64,000 bases of DNA from an uncultured Octadecabacter sp. (GCA_937891785.1 CALAGN010000149.1:124001-188000), one strand, 5' to 3'. Shown: positions 1 through 9,781, numbered from the stretch's first letter. Notes: a model not told the origin generated them from the letters alone. A program made the numbers and translations.

Positions 1-653
1 TGGCCATTGACGAGTTCATTGGCGCGCAGGTTGAACAGGCGCGCGGCCATGGCCTCGGGTTTGGACATGGCTTCGGAAACGGCATTGGCAAAGGCGGCAT
101 CGTCCCAGCCGTCGCCGATGGAGTGGCGCAGCACGGATTGGCCGGACAAAAGCGCGAACATTTCACCCGTCATGAAGGTTTGGAAGCTGATCACTTCGTC
201 GGCGCTGACGTGGACCCATTTGGTGTGGGTGCCGGGCAGGCAAATCACGCCGTCCCATTTGGGATTGAGCGACAGGAAGCCAGCGATTTGGGTTTCCTCG
301 CCCCGCATCACATCGGCGGGCTGCAGTTGTTTGATGCCGGAAATGACGTGGACATCCACTCGTGGGCCGGGGGCCTTGGCCAGACCGTAGCCCAAGGGCG
401 GGCAGGGCGTGGTCGCATATGGCGCTTCGACCCAGCCTTGGCGGCTGCCAACCATACCGCAGGCGATCATCGGGCCGCTGCAGCCCCAGTCACCGATCAG
501 ATCGAACAGCGCACCTTCGAACTGATCGCGCGCTAGGGTGCCCATGCCGCGGTCAGACTTCACGGTCTGCAGCACGGTTCCGCTGCCGGTCATGCCCCAA
601 GCCCGCAGGTGGGTCGTGCCCCAGTCAATAGCGATCCAGTCGGGTTTGGTCAC
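1..653 (-). CDS. dgoK: 2-dehydro-3-deoxygalactonokinase (DgoK-like), partial at left window edge, GTG start
   Basis: Minus-strand frame reads (V)TKPDWIAIDWGTTHLRAWGMTGSGTVLQ..., typical of the DgoK sugar kinase family; stop codon falls outside the window. Start overlaps the stop of the upstream GH36 gene. Confidence 0.75.
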   Translation of the reverse strand, partial: MTKPDWIAIDWGTTHLRAWGMTGSGTVLQTVKSDRGMGTLARDQFEGALFDLIGDWGCSGPMIACGMVGSRQGWVEAPYATTPCPPLGYGLAKAPGPRVDVHVISGIKQLQPADVMRGEETQIAGFLSLNPKWDGVICLPGTHTKWVHVSADEVISFQTFMTGEMFALLSGQSVLRHSIGDGWDDAAFANAVSEAMSKPEAMAARLFNLRANELVNG

Positions 654-2728
654 AGTTTCTCCCCTTCGAGCACCCACATACGGTCAGGGAAGGACCAAGG
701 CAACGTGATCCCATGGGCCATCAGGTAACGGCCGGATGCGGTCAGTGGGCCGGATTTTAGCGCGGGCGTGCCGCGTGACAGACGGTTAATTTCTTCCCGA
801 TTGGCGAGGGTGATTTTGTAGCTGGCAGCAGGGTCCAGATTTGTCAGGCGTAGCGGGCGCGGGGCGATTTGGGCCGATGTATCAGCCTTGCCCGCAAAGA
901 CGACGAAACGCGCGCCATCCCTGGCCATTTGTTGTTCGGCGATCACTGCAGGATCAGCACTGTCCAATCGTAAGATATCGGCGCGCTGCATCCAACCGCG
1001 GTTCGCCTTCCACCATGCGGTGACGTGGCGCAGAACGGCGGCTTCTTTGTCGGTCAATTCACGCGGGTCCATCTCGAAGCCCATGTGGCGTTGTGCAGCA
1101 ACCCATGCGCGGAAAGTGATGTCGTGCATCCGACCGGAGGTATGACAAAAACGTGGTCCAACGTGGCTCCCGGTGACGCAGAGCGGCAGGAACAGGGCGG
1201 CGTTGTGCTGGATGCGCAGGCGTTCAAGCGCGTCGTTGCTATCGGACAGCCAAACGCGCTGCGTGCGGTGCAGAATCCCGAAATCAATCCGGCCACCACC
1301 GCTGGCGCAGCTTTCGATTTCCACATGCGGAAAGTCGGCGCGCAGGCGATCAATCAGCGTATATGACCCGCGTGTTTGTGCCGCATCGGGCATCGGCAAG
1401 ACGCGGTTATGGTCCCATTTTATATATTCGATTTGATGGTCGCGCAGGATCGCCGACATGCGGTCATATAGGAAGTCGCGCACTGCGGGCAGCGCCATAT
1501 TCAGCGCCTTTTGCTGGCGACCTAACGTCTGGTCTTCGCCACCCAAAGCCCAATCGGGATGCGCGCGGTGAATGTCGCTATCGGGGTTGATCATCTCTGG
1601 TTCGAACCAGATGCCGAAGGTCATATTCAGGCTATGGACGTGATCAATCAGCGGGTGCAAGCCGTCGGGGTATTTGCGCGCATCTACCGTCCAGTCAGAC
1701 AGGCTGCGCGTGTCATCATCGCGCTGCCCGAACCAGCCGTCATCCAGCACGAAACGTTCGGCGCCAAGGTCGGCGGCGCGGGTGGCAATGTCTTTCAGGG
1801 CTGGCACGTTGTGATCGAAATAGATCGCTTCCCAGCAGTTGTAGTGCACGGGGCGTGGCGCGTCTGGCTTGGGCCACGTGACGATGCGGTCGCGCAGGTG
1901 GCGTTGGAATGCGACAGCACAACCGTTCAAGCCGCTGGGCGAATAGGTAATATAGAGCGGTGCGGTTTTGAATTGGGTCGCGGCTTCGGTTTCCATGCGG
2001 GCGGCATGGCCCCACTGGATTTGGCGGCGTCCGTCTTGCAATTCCTCTGCGATCATCCCGTGGCCGCCTGACCAGCCGTAGTGGAAACCATACGCCTCGC
2101 CTTGGGTGTTCGTCGCGCCTGTACAGGGCACGATCAGGCCGGGGAAATGTTCGTGCCCTGTTCGCCCCGTGCGGTTTTCGCGGTAGCGGATGCCTGCGGA
2201 CCACGGCGTGCGGTTGAGCTGAAATTCACCGCACCACCGGCCCGAAAAATCGATCATGTCATCGGCGTGTTGCGGCGCGGGCAGGACGGGTGCGCAGAGC
2301 CAGTGCAGGTGCACGGGCGCGTCGGCATCAAGCACGGTTTGCGCAGTGATGATGTGGGTCGCGGGGTCAATCGCGAAGGTAAAGGTGAGGGTCAGGCCGT
2401 TGTCGGTGTCCCGGTAGATCAGGCGCAGACCGTTACTTTGTTCATCGCTGTCGTAGCAGAATTTCGGCAGCAGCGGCGTGCCGCTGTCGTCACGCACGAT
2501 CAGGCCGGGCTGGCCTGGAAAACTGCGTGAGGCTTCGGGACATAGTGAGAGGTCGGGGTTGGCATCCAGCATACCGCCGGTGACGTCAATCGCGTGGGCG
2601 GCATGCAGGGTTTTTAGATCCTCGCCAGCGGGCAAGGACGGCCCCCAGTAAACCACCTGCGGCAGTCGTTCACCCGTCGCGGCCAGAACAAGGGTCTGGC
2701 GCGAATCATCAAGTCTCCAATTGTGCAT
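650..2728 (-). CDS. alpha-galactosidase, GH36 family
   Basis: 692 aa; GH36 motifs such as FVLDDGWFGQRDDD, WFEPEMINPDSD, YIKWDHNR and ESCASGGGRID. Confidence 0.92.
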   Translation of the reverse strand: MHNWRLDDSRQTLVLAATGERLPQVVYWGPSLPAGEDLKTLHAAHAIDVTGGMLDANPDLSLCPEASRSFPGQPGLIVRDDSGTPLLPKFCYDSDEQSNGLRLIYRDTDNGLTLTFTFAIDPATHIITAQTVLDADAPVHLHWLCAPVLPAPQHADDMIDFSGRWCGEFQLNRTPWSAGIRYRENRTGRTGHEHFPGLIVPCTGATNTQGEAYGFHYGWSGGHGMIAEELQDGRRQIQWGHAARMETEAATQFKTAPLYITYSPSGLNGCAVAFQRHLRDRIVTWPKPDAPRPVHYNCWEAIYFDHNVPALKDIATRAADLGAERFVLDDGWFGQRDDDTRSLSDWTVDARKYPDGLHPLIDHVHSLNMTFGIWFEPEMINPDSDIHRAHPDWALGGEDQTLGRQQKALNMALPAVRDFLYDRMSAILRDHQIEYIKWDHNRVLPMPDAAQTRGSYTLIDRLRADFPHVEIESCASGGGRIDFGILHRTQRVWLSDSNDALERLRIQHNAALFLPLCVTGSHVGPRFCHTSGRMHDITFRAWVAAQRHMGFEMDPRELTDKEAAVLRHVTAWWKANRGWMQRADILRLDSADPAVIAEQQMARDGARFVVFAGKADTSAQIAPRPLRLTNLDPAASYKITLANREEINRLSRGTPALKSGPLTASGRYLMAHGITLPWSFPDRMWVLEGEKL

Positions 2729-3576
2729 TATTTGACGGCGCCAAGAGTAAGGCCTGCAATAAAGTGCTTTTGCATCAAGAAAAACATCGCGACGGGGGGC
2801 AGGGCGGCAACGATGCTGCCTGCGCTCATCAGGTGATAGGCGGCGCGGTACTGCGCGTTAAAGCTGGTTATGCCGGCGGTGACGGGTTGGCTTTCGGCGC
2901 CTTGGGTCAGGACCACGGCCCAGAAATAATCGTTCCAGATGAAGGTAAAGATCAGCACAGACAGGGCGGCGATCGCAGGCTTCATCAACGGAAGGACGAC
3001 ATACCAAAAGATGCGCCACTCGGCGATACCTTCGACGCGTGCTGCCTCGATCAGCTCGAACGGCAGCGCGCGGATAAAGTTGCGCATGAATAGGGTGCAA
3101 AAGCCGGTTTGAAAGGCGATGTGAAACAGCACGAGGCCCGTCTTGGTGTTATAAAGCCCCATGTCCACGGTCAGGTCGCGCACAGGTACCATCAGGATTT
3201 GGAACGGCACGAAATTACCCGCGACGAACATAAAGAAAATCCACAGGTTCGCGCGGAATTTATAGATGCCAAGGGCAAATCCGGTCATGCAGGACAGGGC
3301 GACTGCGCCGATCACAGTGGGGACGGTGATAAAGACGGAGTTCAGCAAATAGCGGGGCATTTGCGATTCAAAGAAGACCTTGCCGTAGTTGGTGAAGCCT
3401 TCGAATGACGAGGGCCAGCCCCAGTAGTTGCCGCCCGAAAAGTCGCTATCCGGTTTGATCGAAAATACCATGACGGCGATCAGTGGCATCAGCCACAAGA
3501 ACAAGGCGACGGGCAGCAGGCTTTGGTAGGTCAACTGCCATGTGCGGGACGTTTTTTCGACAGGTGTCGGGAACAT
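2728..3576 (-). CDS. carbohydrate ABC transporter permease (MalG-like)
   Basis: 282 aa, EAA-loop motif ELIEAARVEGIAEWRIFWYVVLPLMKPA. Confidence 0.9.
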   Translation of the reverse strand: MFPTPVEKTSRTWQLTYQSLLPVALFLWLMPLIAVMVFSIKPDSDFSGGNYWGWPSSFEGFTNYGKVFFESQMPRYLLNSVFITVPTVIGAVALSCMTGFALGIYKFRANLWIFFMFVAGNFVPFQILMVPVRDLTVDMGLYNTKTGLVLFHIAFQTGFCTLFMRNFIRALPFELIEAARVEGIAEWRIFWYVVLPLMKPAIAALSVLIFTFIWNDYFWAVVLTQGAESQPVTAGITSFNAQYRAAYHLMSAGSIVAALPPVAMFFLMQKHFIAGLTLGAVK

Positions 3577-3577
3577 C

Positions 3578-4540
3578 TTAGCGGCCCCTTTCTTCTTGAT
3601 ACATCGACCATAGGAAGTAGACGATAAAGACCAACATGATCAGGAACAGCACCACGGCGATAGCTGCGCCATAGCCCATCCGCAGCCCGTATTCACCTAG
3701 CGATTTTTCAAACATGTAGAACGACAGCACGCGGGTTGATCCGAAAGGGCCGCCGTTGGTCATAATGCTGATCAGATCGAAGGATCGCAGCGCGCCGATA
3801 ATAGTGACGACAAAAGCGATGAAGGTGGCGGGTTTCAGTTGCGGAATGATGACGTGCCAAAGCATCCGCACACCCTTGGCCCCGTCAAGACGGGCCGCTT
3901 CTACCTGTTCGGGATCCACGGCGTTCAGGCCGGTCAGATAAAGGATCATGCAATAGGCCGTTTGCGGCCAAAGGCCCGCAAGGATCACGCCGTATGTGGC
4001 CAGTGTTGGATCGCCTAGCACGTTAATGGAATCAATCCCGAACCATCCCAGCGCCACGTTCAACAGGCCGAATTTAGGGTCGTAAAACCATGTGAACACA
4101 AGGCCGACGACGACTTGGGAAATCACGAATGGGAAGAAGAATAGCGACTTGTAAAGCCGGATGCCTTTGACCGTTTGGTTCAGGAATAGCGAGATGAACA
4201 GGCCCGCAGGGATTGCGAGCAGATAGAGCACCAGCCATTTCACGTTGTTGATCAGCGAGGTGTGGAATTTCCGATCGTCCATCAATTCGACGTAATTGGC
4301 CAGCCCGACTTGCGCGCCTAGTTCAGACATGTCGCCCAAACCGTTCCAATCAAACGTCGAGATATAGAACGATTGGAACACCGGAATGATTACGTAGAAG
4401 GCAAAGAAAATAAGGCCGGGCGTCAGGAAAAGCCACGGTGCGATGGATTGCCGGTTGCGATACAGCCATGACGGATTGTGATCGGCGTTGCGCGCGGTAT
4501 GGGCAGTTTCAGACATCGACGTCGTCCTTGCGTGGCTCAT
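3578..4540 (-). CDS. carbohydrate ABC transporter permease (MalF-like)
   Basis: 320 aa, multiple TM segments, EAA loop EQVEAARLDGAKGVRMLWHVIIPQLKPA. Confidence 0.9.
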   Translation of the reverse strand: MSHARTTSMSETAHTARNADHNPSWLYRNRQSIAPWLFLTPGLIFFAFYVIIPVFQSFYISTFDWNGLGDMSELGAQVGLANYVELMDDRKFHTSLINNVKWLVLYLLAIPAGLFISLFLNQTVKGIRLYKSLFFFPFVISQVVVGLVFTWFYDPKFGLLNVALGWFGIDSINVLGDPTLATYGVILAGLWPQTAYCMILYLTGLNAVDPEQVEAARLDGAKGVRMLWHVIIPQLKPATFIAFVVTIIGALRSFDLISIMTNGGPFGSTRVLSFYMFEKSLGEYGLRMGYGAAIAVVLFLIMLVFIVYFLWSMYQEERGR

Positions 4541-4587
4541 TTGGAAAGCGCCTTGGCGGCTTGCAAATGGGTCAGTTGGGTTGGGGT

Positions 4588-4616
4588 GGGCGGGGCACGC
4601 ATAACGCGCCCCGCCC
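4588..4616 (-). other. GC-rich intercistronic stem-loop between the sugar SBP and permease genes
   Basis: GGGCGGGGC (4588-4596) pairs with GCCCCGCCC (4608-4616); no T-tract on the coding strand. Confidence 0.6.
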
Positions 4617-4624
4617 CAAGCAAT

Positions 4625-5887
4625 TTACTGCATGTTTATGCGTGTTTCTTCCAGACGCTCGAGGATATCGTCGAGGTTTTCAGGGAACACCATGAATTCC
4701 TGGAAGCCTTCCATGGCTGCCGCTGCCATTTCGGCAGATGCGTCACGGTCAAAGAACTGTGCAACGCCGCCCGGAGAATTGGTGGACAGCATTTCAAAGC
4801 CCTGGTTGAGGAACTTGTCGTCATCCACAGACGCGCCAGCATTGACGGGCAGTTGGCCAAGGCCGTCACCTGAGTTGATGATCGTCTGGTTTTCAGGCGA
4901 CACAACAAAGCGCAGGAATTCACGTGCGGCATCTTTGTTGGCGGCACCTGCTGGGATGTGGAAGGTATCTGTTGGGGCATCTTCGGCCAACGGGATACCG
5001 GGTGTGATTTCCACGAACTGGTAGAAGTCCAGTTGGTCATCGGTCAGGCCCGCTTCGCGCAGTGGAGCGACCGCAAAGTTACCCATCAGGTAAGCGGCAG
5101 CATCGCCGTTAACCATAAATGGCAGGGCTTCTTGCCAGCTATAGGTCTGGTGGTCATCAACAAAGGCACCCATGTCGACCAGCGTGCGCCAGTTTGCAAA
5201 GGTTGCCAGCACGCGCTCGTCTGTCCAAGGGATTTCGCCCGAGGTAAGTTGCATGTGGAAATCATAGCCGTTGGTGCGCAGGTTCAGGTAGTCAAACCAG
5301 CCGCCAGCAGTCCACAGGAACTTGGTGCCGATGGTGTAGCAAGCACGGCCGCTATCAACGATCGCCTGACAGTTGGCCAGTTCTTCTGCCCAAGTCGACG
5401 GCTCGCTCAGGCCGAGTTCTGCAAAGATGTCAGCGCGGTAGTAAACGCCCCACTGATAGTATGTGTAGGGAACGCCCCACTGTGCGCCGTTGATTGTCAT
5501 CGCGCCGCGTGTGGATGCAAGTGCTTCCATTTCAGGCTCGGCCCAAAGATCAGAGATGTCTTCGAACAGGCCAGCATCAACGTAGGGGCGCATGCGGTTT
5601 GCTGCATACCAGTTCGCAACGTCGGGCGTGTTTGCCGTCAGGAAGTTGCGGATCTGTGTTTTATAAGCTTCACGATCAATAACCGTCAGCTCGATGTTCA
5701 GATCAGGATGCAATTCACCGAAACGCTCGACCATGCCTTCCATCACTGCGCGGGGCGCAGGGTTGGACATGTCCGAGAAGATGATCAGATCGCCAGTCAG
5801 TTGCGAGTGTGCGTCTGCGAAGAGGGCTGTCGCCGAAACGGACGCAAGCCCAAGCGCCACAGCGGACGCCTTGATGATGGAACGCAT
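4625..5887 (-). CDS. extracellular sugar-binding protein of ABC transporter
   Basis: 420 aa with signal peptide (MRSIIKASAVALGLASVSATALFADA) and SBP family 1 style sequence. Confidence 0.9.
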   Translation of the reverse strand: MRSIIKASAVALGLASVSATALFADAHSQLTGDLIIFSDMSNPAPRAVMEGMVERFGELHPDLNIELTVIDREAYKTQIRNFLTANTPDVANWYAANRMRPYVDAGLFEDISDLWAEPEMEALASTRGAMTINGAQWGVPYTYYQWGVYYRADIFAELGLSEPSTWAEELANCQAIVDSGRACYTIGTKFLWTAGGWFDYLNLRTNGYDFHMQLTSGEIPWTDERVLATFANWRTLVDMGAFVDDHQTYSWQEALPFMVNGDAAAYLMGNFAVAPLREAGLTDDQLDFYQFVEITPGIPLAEDAPTDTFHIPAGAANKDAAREFLRFVVSPENQTIINSGDGLGQLPVNAGASVDDDKFLNQGFEMLSTNSPGGVAQFFDRDASAEMAAAAMEGFQEFMVFPENLDDILERLEETRINMQ

Positions 5888-6036
5888 AGTTTTCCTCCCT
5901 AATGCTTCCTCGGGGTAAGTTCCAAATAATGAAACTCGATTTTAGATATTGAAATCATAACCGCGAGTCGCCTATGCTTGTCAAGAGCGCAGTTTGGATT
6001 ATTGAGGAAGCCATACCGCGCAATTGGAGGAATGGA

Positions 6037-6828
6037 ATGTCAGCACCTATCGGCGACGGCACAGTTGGCAAGGCGCTTAGCGTGCTTGATCAAGTGGCGG
6101 CTTTCGGGCGGCCCGTGAGGTTTGTCGAACTGATCGCCGCGTCCCCCTTTCCCAAGGCAACGCTTTATCGGTTTGTGCAGACCCTCACCAATCAGGGGAT
6201 GCTGTCATTTGACCCCGATCACGCCACCTATGCGCCCGGTGTGAGGTTGGTGCGTCTTGCCCACGCGGCATGGGCGCAGTCTTCGCTTGCGCCTGTGGCG
6301 CGCCCCTATCTGGATGCACTTAGCGAGAGCCTTGGCGAAACGATCCACCTTGCGCAGCTTGACCATGCGCAGGTGCTATATGTCGACAAACGCAGCGCTG
6401 CGCGCCCGCTTGAGATGTTTAGCGATGCAGGCAAGATCGGCCCTGCCTATTGCACAGGTGTCGGCAAAACGATGCTGGCATTCATGGAAAATGGCGCGAC
6501 CGACGATATCGTCGAGCAGCAGTCTTTCCACCGCTTCACCCCGAATACCCTTGCCGACGCCGTTGCCTTGCGCGCCGAACTGGCGGAAATACGCGAGAAT
6601 GGCTACGGCTTTGACCGCGAAGAACACGAGCCGGGCATCATTTGCATCGCCGTGCCGATTTTGTCGGACAGTGGCCGTGTACTGGGCGGGCTATCCGTCA
6701 CCAGCTCGACCGACCGCACGAATCTGGCAGGCCTTGAACGGCTTGTCCCCGAAATTCAAGAGACCGCGAAACAGATCGCGCGCGAGGCAAGCGCCTGGCG
6801 CTTTCCCGATCGCGTCGCTTCAACATGA
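6037..6828 (+). CDS. IclR family transcriptional regulator
   Basis: HTH plus IclR effector domain (GVGKTMLAF, NGYGFDREEHEPGIICIAVPI); ORF opens at 5974, ATG at 6037 preferred. Confidence 0.88.
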   Translation: MSAPIGDGTVGKALSVLDQVAAFGRPVRFVELIAASPFPKATLYRFVQTLTNQGMLSFDPDHATYAPGVRLVRLAHAAWAQSSLAPVARPYLDALSESLGETIHLAQLDHAQVLYVDKRSAARPLEMFSDAGKIGPAYCTGVGKTMLAFMENGATDDIVEQQSFHRFTPNTLADAVALRAELAEIRENGYGFDREEHEPGIICIAVPILSDSGRVLGGLSVTSSTDRTNLAGLERLVPEIQETAKQIAREASAWRFPDRVAST

Positions 6829-6842
6829 CAGGGAACGAATAG

Positions 6843-7901
6843 ATGTCAGGTGTTCAGCTTCAAAATGTAGTCAAACGGTACGGCGACGTGCAGGTGATCC
6901 ATGGGGTTGACCTGACGATCGAACATGGCGAGTTTTGCGTTTTTGTCGGCCCGTCCGGTTGTGGCAAATCCACGCTTCTGCGGATGGTTGCGGGATTGGA
7001 AGAAACCACCGAAGGGTCGATGACCATTGGTGATCGTGATGTGACGCGGATGGATCCAGCCCAGCGCGGCGTGGCGATGGTGTTCCAGACCTACGCGCTT
7101 TATCCGCATATGACGGTCGAGCAGAACATGGGGTTCGGCCTCAAGATGAATGGCTTTCCCAAGGCCGAGATCAACGCAAAAGTGGCCGAGGCCACGCGCA
7201 TTCTGAAACTCGAAGACTATCTAAAACGCAAGCCGGCCGCCCTGTCGGGTGGACAGCGCCAACGCGTGTCGATTGGCCGTGCGATTGTGCGCGGGCCGGA
7301 AGTGTTCTTGTTCGACGAACCGCTGTCAAACCTTGACGCCGAGTTGCGTGTCGAAATGCGTGTGGAAATCGCCCGCCTGCACAAAGAAATCGGCGCGACG
7401 ATGATCTATGTGACCCATGATCAGGTCGAGGCGATGACGCTGGCGGACAAGATCGTTGTTCTGCGTGCAGGCATGATCGAACAAGTCGGCGCACCAATGG
7501 AGTTGTATCGTGATCCCGACAATAAATTCGTAGCAGGGTTCATCGGATCACCTGCGATGAACTTTCTATCGGGCACCGTGACCACCGACGGTGTCGAGGT
7601 TCCCGGATTGCAAACGACGCTACCTATCAAGTTGCAGGCAGCAGATGTTGGTCGCGCTGTGACGGTTGGTTTTCGCCCCGAACATCTGTTGCTTGATCCA
7701 AAGGGCAAAACCCACAAGATTGACCTGACCGAGAGCCTTGGTGGTGTGTCTTATGCCTATCTGGTTGGCGTCACAGGCGAGCGGATGATCATCGAAGAAC
7801 GCGGCGACGACCGGTCAAGCATGGGCATGCAAGTGGGTCTGACGGTTGATCCATCCCGCGTGCTGTTGTTTGACGCGCAAACCGAATTGCGGATCAGGTA
7901 A
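6843..7901 (+). CDS. sn-glycerol-3-phosphate/sugar ABC transporter ATP-binding protein (UgpC/MsmX type)
   Basis: Walker A GPSGCGKST, signature LSGGQRQRV, Walker B, C-terminal TOBE-like region. Confidence 0.93.
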   Translation: MSGVQLQNVVKRYGDVQVIHGVDLTIEHGEFCVFVGPSGCGKSTLLRMVAGLEETTEGSMTIGDRDVTRMDPAQRGVAMVFQTYALYPHMTVEQNMGFGLKMNGFPKAEINAKVAEATRILKLEDYLKRKPAALSGGQRQRVSIGRAIVRGPEVFLFDEPLSNLDAELRVEMRVEIARLHKEIGATMIYVTHDQVEAMTLADKIVVLRAGMIEQVGAPMELYRDPDNKFVAGFIGSPAMNFLSGTVTTDGVEVPGLQTTLPIKLQAADVGRAVTVGFRPEHLLLDPKGKTHKIDLTESLGGVSYAYLVGVTGERMIIEERGDDRSSMGMQVGLTVDPSRVLLFDAQTELRIR

Positions 7902-7917
7902 CCTGGGTCACCCCTCG

Positions 7918-8790
7918 CTAGCGTTTGCCGTAGTATAACCCGACCACGTGTTCCGCCTGTGCAAAGAAAAGCCAGCGGGACACGGCCACGCCGATCAGGT
8001 GGGACAGCACTGCCAGCGCCGCCCAGATGTGCCCGAACGGCACCAGCAAGAACAGGATCGGCAGTCCGACCATCAGCACCAAAGAGATCAGCCGCAGCGT
8101 GCTGGCGTGTTTGCGCCCGACCACATGCACCATTTCGCGCAGTAGGTAATTCGTGCCGGTATGCGGTGGTTCAAAGGCGCGAACCTTGCCGATGTTACCA
8201 AGGCCTGTAGCGGTTTCAATTGTCGTGCCAGAGGCGCGCAATTGTCCGTCGCCAATGATCCAGTAAGACACCTGCACAACGCCCGCGATTGCCAGCAAGG
8301 GAATGGCGAATGTGACTTGCCCAGCAAGCAGTGCACCGCCTGCCAATGATAGCGCCGCAAACAGCAGTGGCGTTGACCAATGATGCCAGCGCGGCACAGT
8401 TTTCAATTGGGCATAGATCATCGAAGTGGTCAGGACCGTACCGAGCGACAACACTGCGCCGAGCCATCCGAGCGTGGTGAGCGCGGTACCAAAAAAGACG
8501 AGCCCCGCGCCATATACTGCCATAATCAGAAGCGCGAAAACACTGAACCATGCTTCACGTGACAACCAGCTTGTCTGCCACTGCGTGAACGCCTTGAGAG
8601 CGCGTTTGGGGTGGCCAAGATGGAAGGTCGACGCCATGAGGCCGCCGACCGCCAAAAGGTAGGCGATGGTGAAGAAAATAAAGGCGTTCAGACCAGTAGT
8701 GGCGGGCATGCCAAGGCCAAGCCAGAACAGCAGGCCAAAGCCGAGGCCACTAAGGGTGGTGAAAATGATAACTGACGAGGCGGGATGCAT
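7918..8790 (-). CDS. soeC: DmsC-family membrane anchor subunit; probable SoeC of sulfite dehydrogenase
   Basis: 290 aa polytopic DmsC-like protein (STFHLGHPKRALKAFTQWQTSWLSREAWF); start overlaps soeB stop (TAATG). Confidence 0.78.
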   Translation of the reverse strand: MHPASSVIIFTTLSGLGFGLLFWLGLGMPATTGLNAFIFFTIAYLLAVGGLMASTFHLGHPKRALKAFTQWQTSWLSREAWFSVFALLIMAVYGAGLVFFGTALTTLGWLGAVLSLGTVLTTSMIYAQLKTVPRWHHWSTPLLFAALSLAGGALLAGQVTFAIPLLAIAGVVQVSYWIIGDGQLRASGTTIETATGLGNIGKVRAFEPPHTGTNYLLREMVHVVGRKHASTLRLISLVLMVGLPILFLLVPFGHIWAALAVLSHLIGVAVSRWLFFAQAEHVVGLYYGKR

Positions 8791-9563
8791 TATTTCGTCC
8801 CTCCGGGCATGGCGGTCAGCGCCTTGTCGAGCCAGCCGAGGAAACCTTTTGGGTTATCGGCCACCGGGTCAAGGAACGGCGCGAGGATATCAACCGGCGC
8901 GTCCTTTGGGCGTGGCGGGAGGTATTTATTCACAGGCCGGGTGCCCAATTCCGGCATCAGATCCATCCCGCCGCGGCTCGCTGTCAGGATGCTAACGTTG
9001 CTGTCGGGATCGGCGAAGTCGCCAAAGTGGCGCGCGTTTGACGGACAGGTGCGCACGCAGGCCGGTTCGCGGTCTTCCTCGGGTAGATTTTCGTTATAGA
9101 TACGGTCTACGCAGAGGGTGCATTTTTTCATCACACCCGCAGCCGCGTCCATCTCGCGTGCGCCGTAGGGGCAGGCCCAAGCACAAAGGCCACAACCGAT
9201 GCAGTCGCTTTCATTCACCAGCACGATCCCGTCTTCGACCCGTTTGTAGCTGGCACCTGTGGGGCAGACGGTGACACAGGGCGCATCGTCGCAATGCAGG
9301 CAGGATTTAGGAAAATGGATGAGTTGGGCGGTGGGGGCGGGCACGGCGTCGCTCGGGCTTGGCTGGACCTCGTATGAATGCACGCGGTTCAGGAATGTGC
9401 CTGACGGGTCAGCGCCATAGGGGTCTTGATCCGACAAGGGAGCGCCGTAATTTTCAGTGTTCCAGCCTTTGCAGGCGATCACGCAAGCGTGGCAGCCGAC
9501 GCAGGTATCAAGGTCGATCACGAGGCCGAGTTTTTTGTCTGTGTGGGTTGGGAGCTTGGTCAT
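8790..9563 (-). CDS. soeB: 4Fe-4S ferredoxin-type electron transfer subunit; probable SoeB
   Basis: Starts MTKLPTHTDKKLGLVIDLDTCVGCHACVIACK; further CIGCGLCAWACPYG and CTLCVDRI cysteine clusters. ORF track extends to 9884 but ATG at 9563 fits homologous starts. Confidence 0.82.
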   Translation of the reverse strand: MTKLPTHTDKKLGLVIDLDTCVGCHACVIACKGWNTENYGAPLSDQDPYGADPSGTFLNRVHSYEVQPSPSDAVPAPTAQLIHFPKSCLHCDDAPCVTVCPTGASYKRVEDGIVLVNESDCIGCGLCAWACPYGAREMDAAAGVMKKCTLCVDRIYNENLPEEDREPACVRTCPSNARHFGDFADPDSNVSILTASRGGMDLMPELGTRPVNKYLPPRPKDAPVDILAPFLDPVADNPKGFLGWLDKALTAMPGGTK

Positions 9564-9781
9564 GAAACACCGTATGGAATGCGTATGGAATGCGTATGGA
9601 AAGCGTATGGGTCCGATATGGGGCTTTGTGTGGTCAATGTCGGAGCCTCCGGCGGGGATATTTGTGGCAAGATGAGACTGAGGGACTCTTCGGCTTTGGG
9701 GTCCCACGTGGCGACGAACCAGATGAACGAGCCGATGATCAGAGCGAGAAACAGAGCGATCAAGACGAGAGTGCGGGTCAT
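9560..9781 (-). CDS. small single-TM protein (73 aa) between lysE and soeB
   Basis: MTRTLVLIALFLALIIGSFIWFVATWDPKAEESL...; ATGA overlaps with both neighbours (9560-9563 and 9778-9781). Confidence 0.6.
   Translation of the reverse strand: MTRTLVLIALFLALIIGSFIWFVATWDPKAEESLSLILPQISPPEAPTLTTQSPISDPYAFHTHSIRIPYGVS
9571..9614. repeat. 11-bp tandem repeat, about 3.5 copies (CGTATGGAATG)
   Basis: cgtatggaatg cgtatggaatg cgtatggaaag cgtatgggtcc read directly. Confidence 0.9.
9642..9676 (+). repeat. interspersed repeat copy 1 (GGAGCCTCCGGCGGGGATATTTGTGGCAAGATGAG)
   Basis: Shares GGAGCCTCCGGCRGGRRTATTT core with copy at 17362. Confidence 0.65.

Noticed and set aside
4958-5902. 314-aa plus-strand ORF opposite the sugar-binding protein
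   Set aside because: Antisense shadow; the minus frame has a signal peptide and SBP features.
9571-9614. Short CRISPR-like array
   Set aside because: Repeats are only 11 bp and contiguous with no spacers; this is a microsatellite-type tandem repeat.
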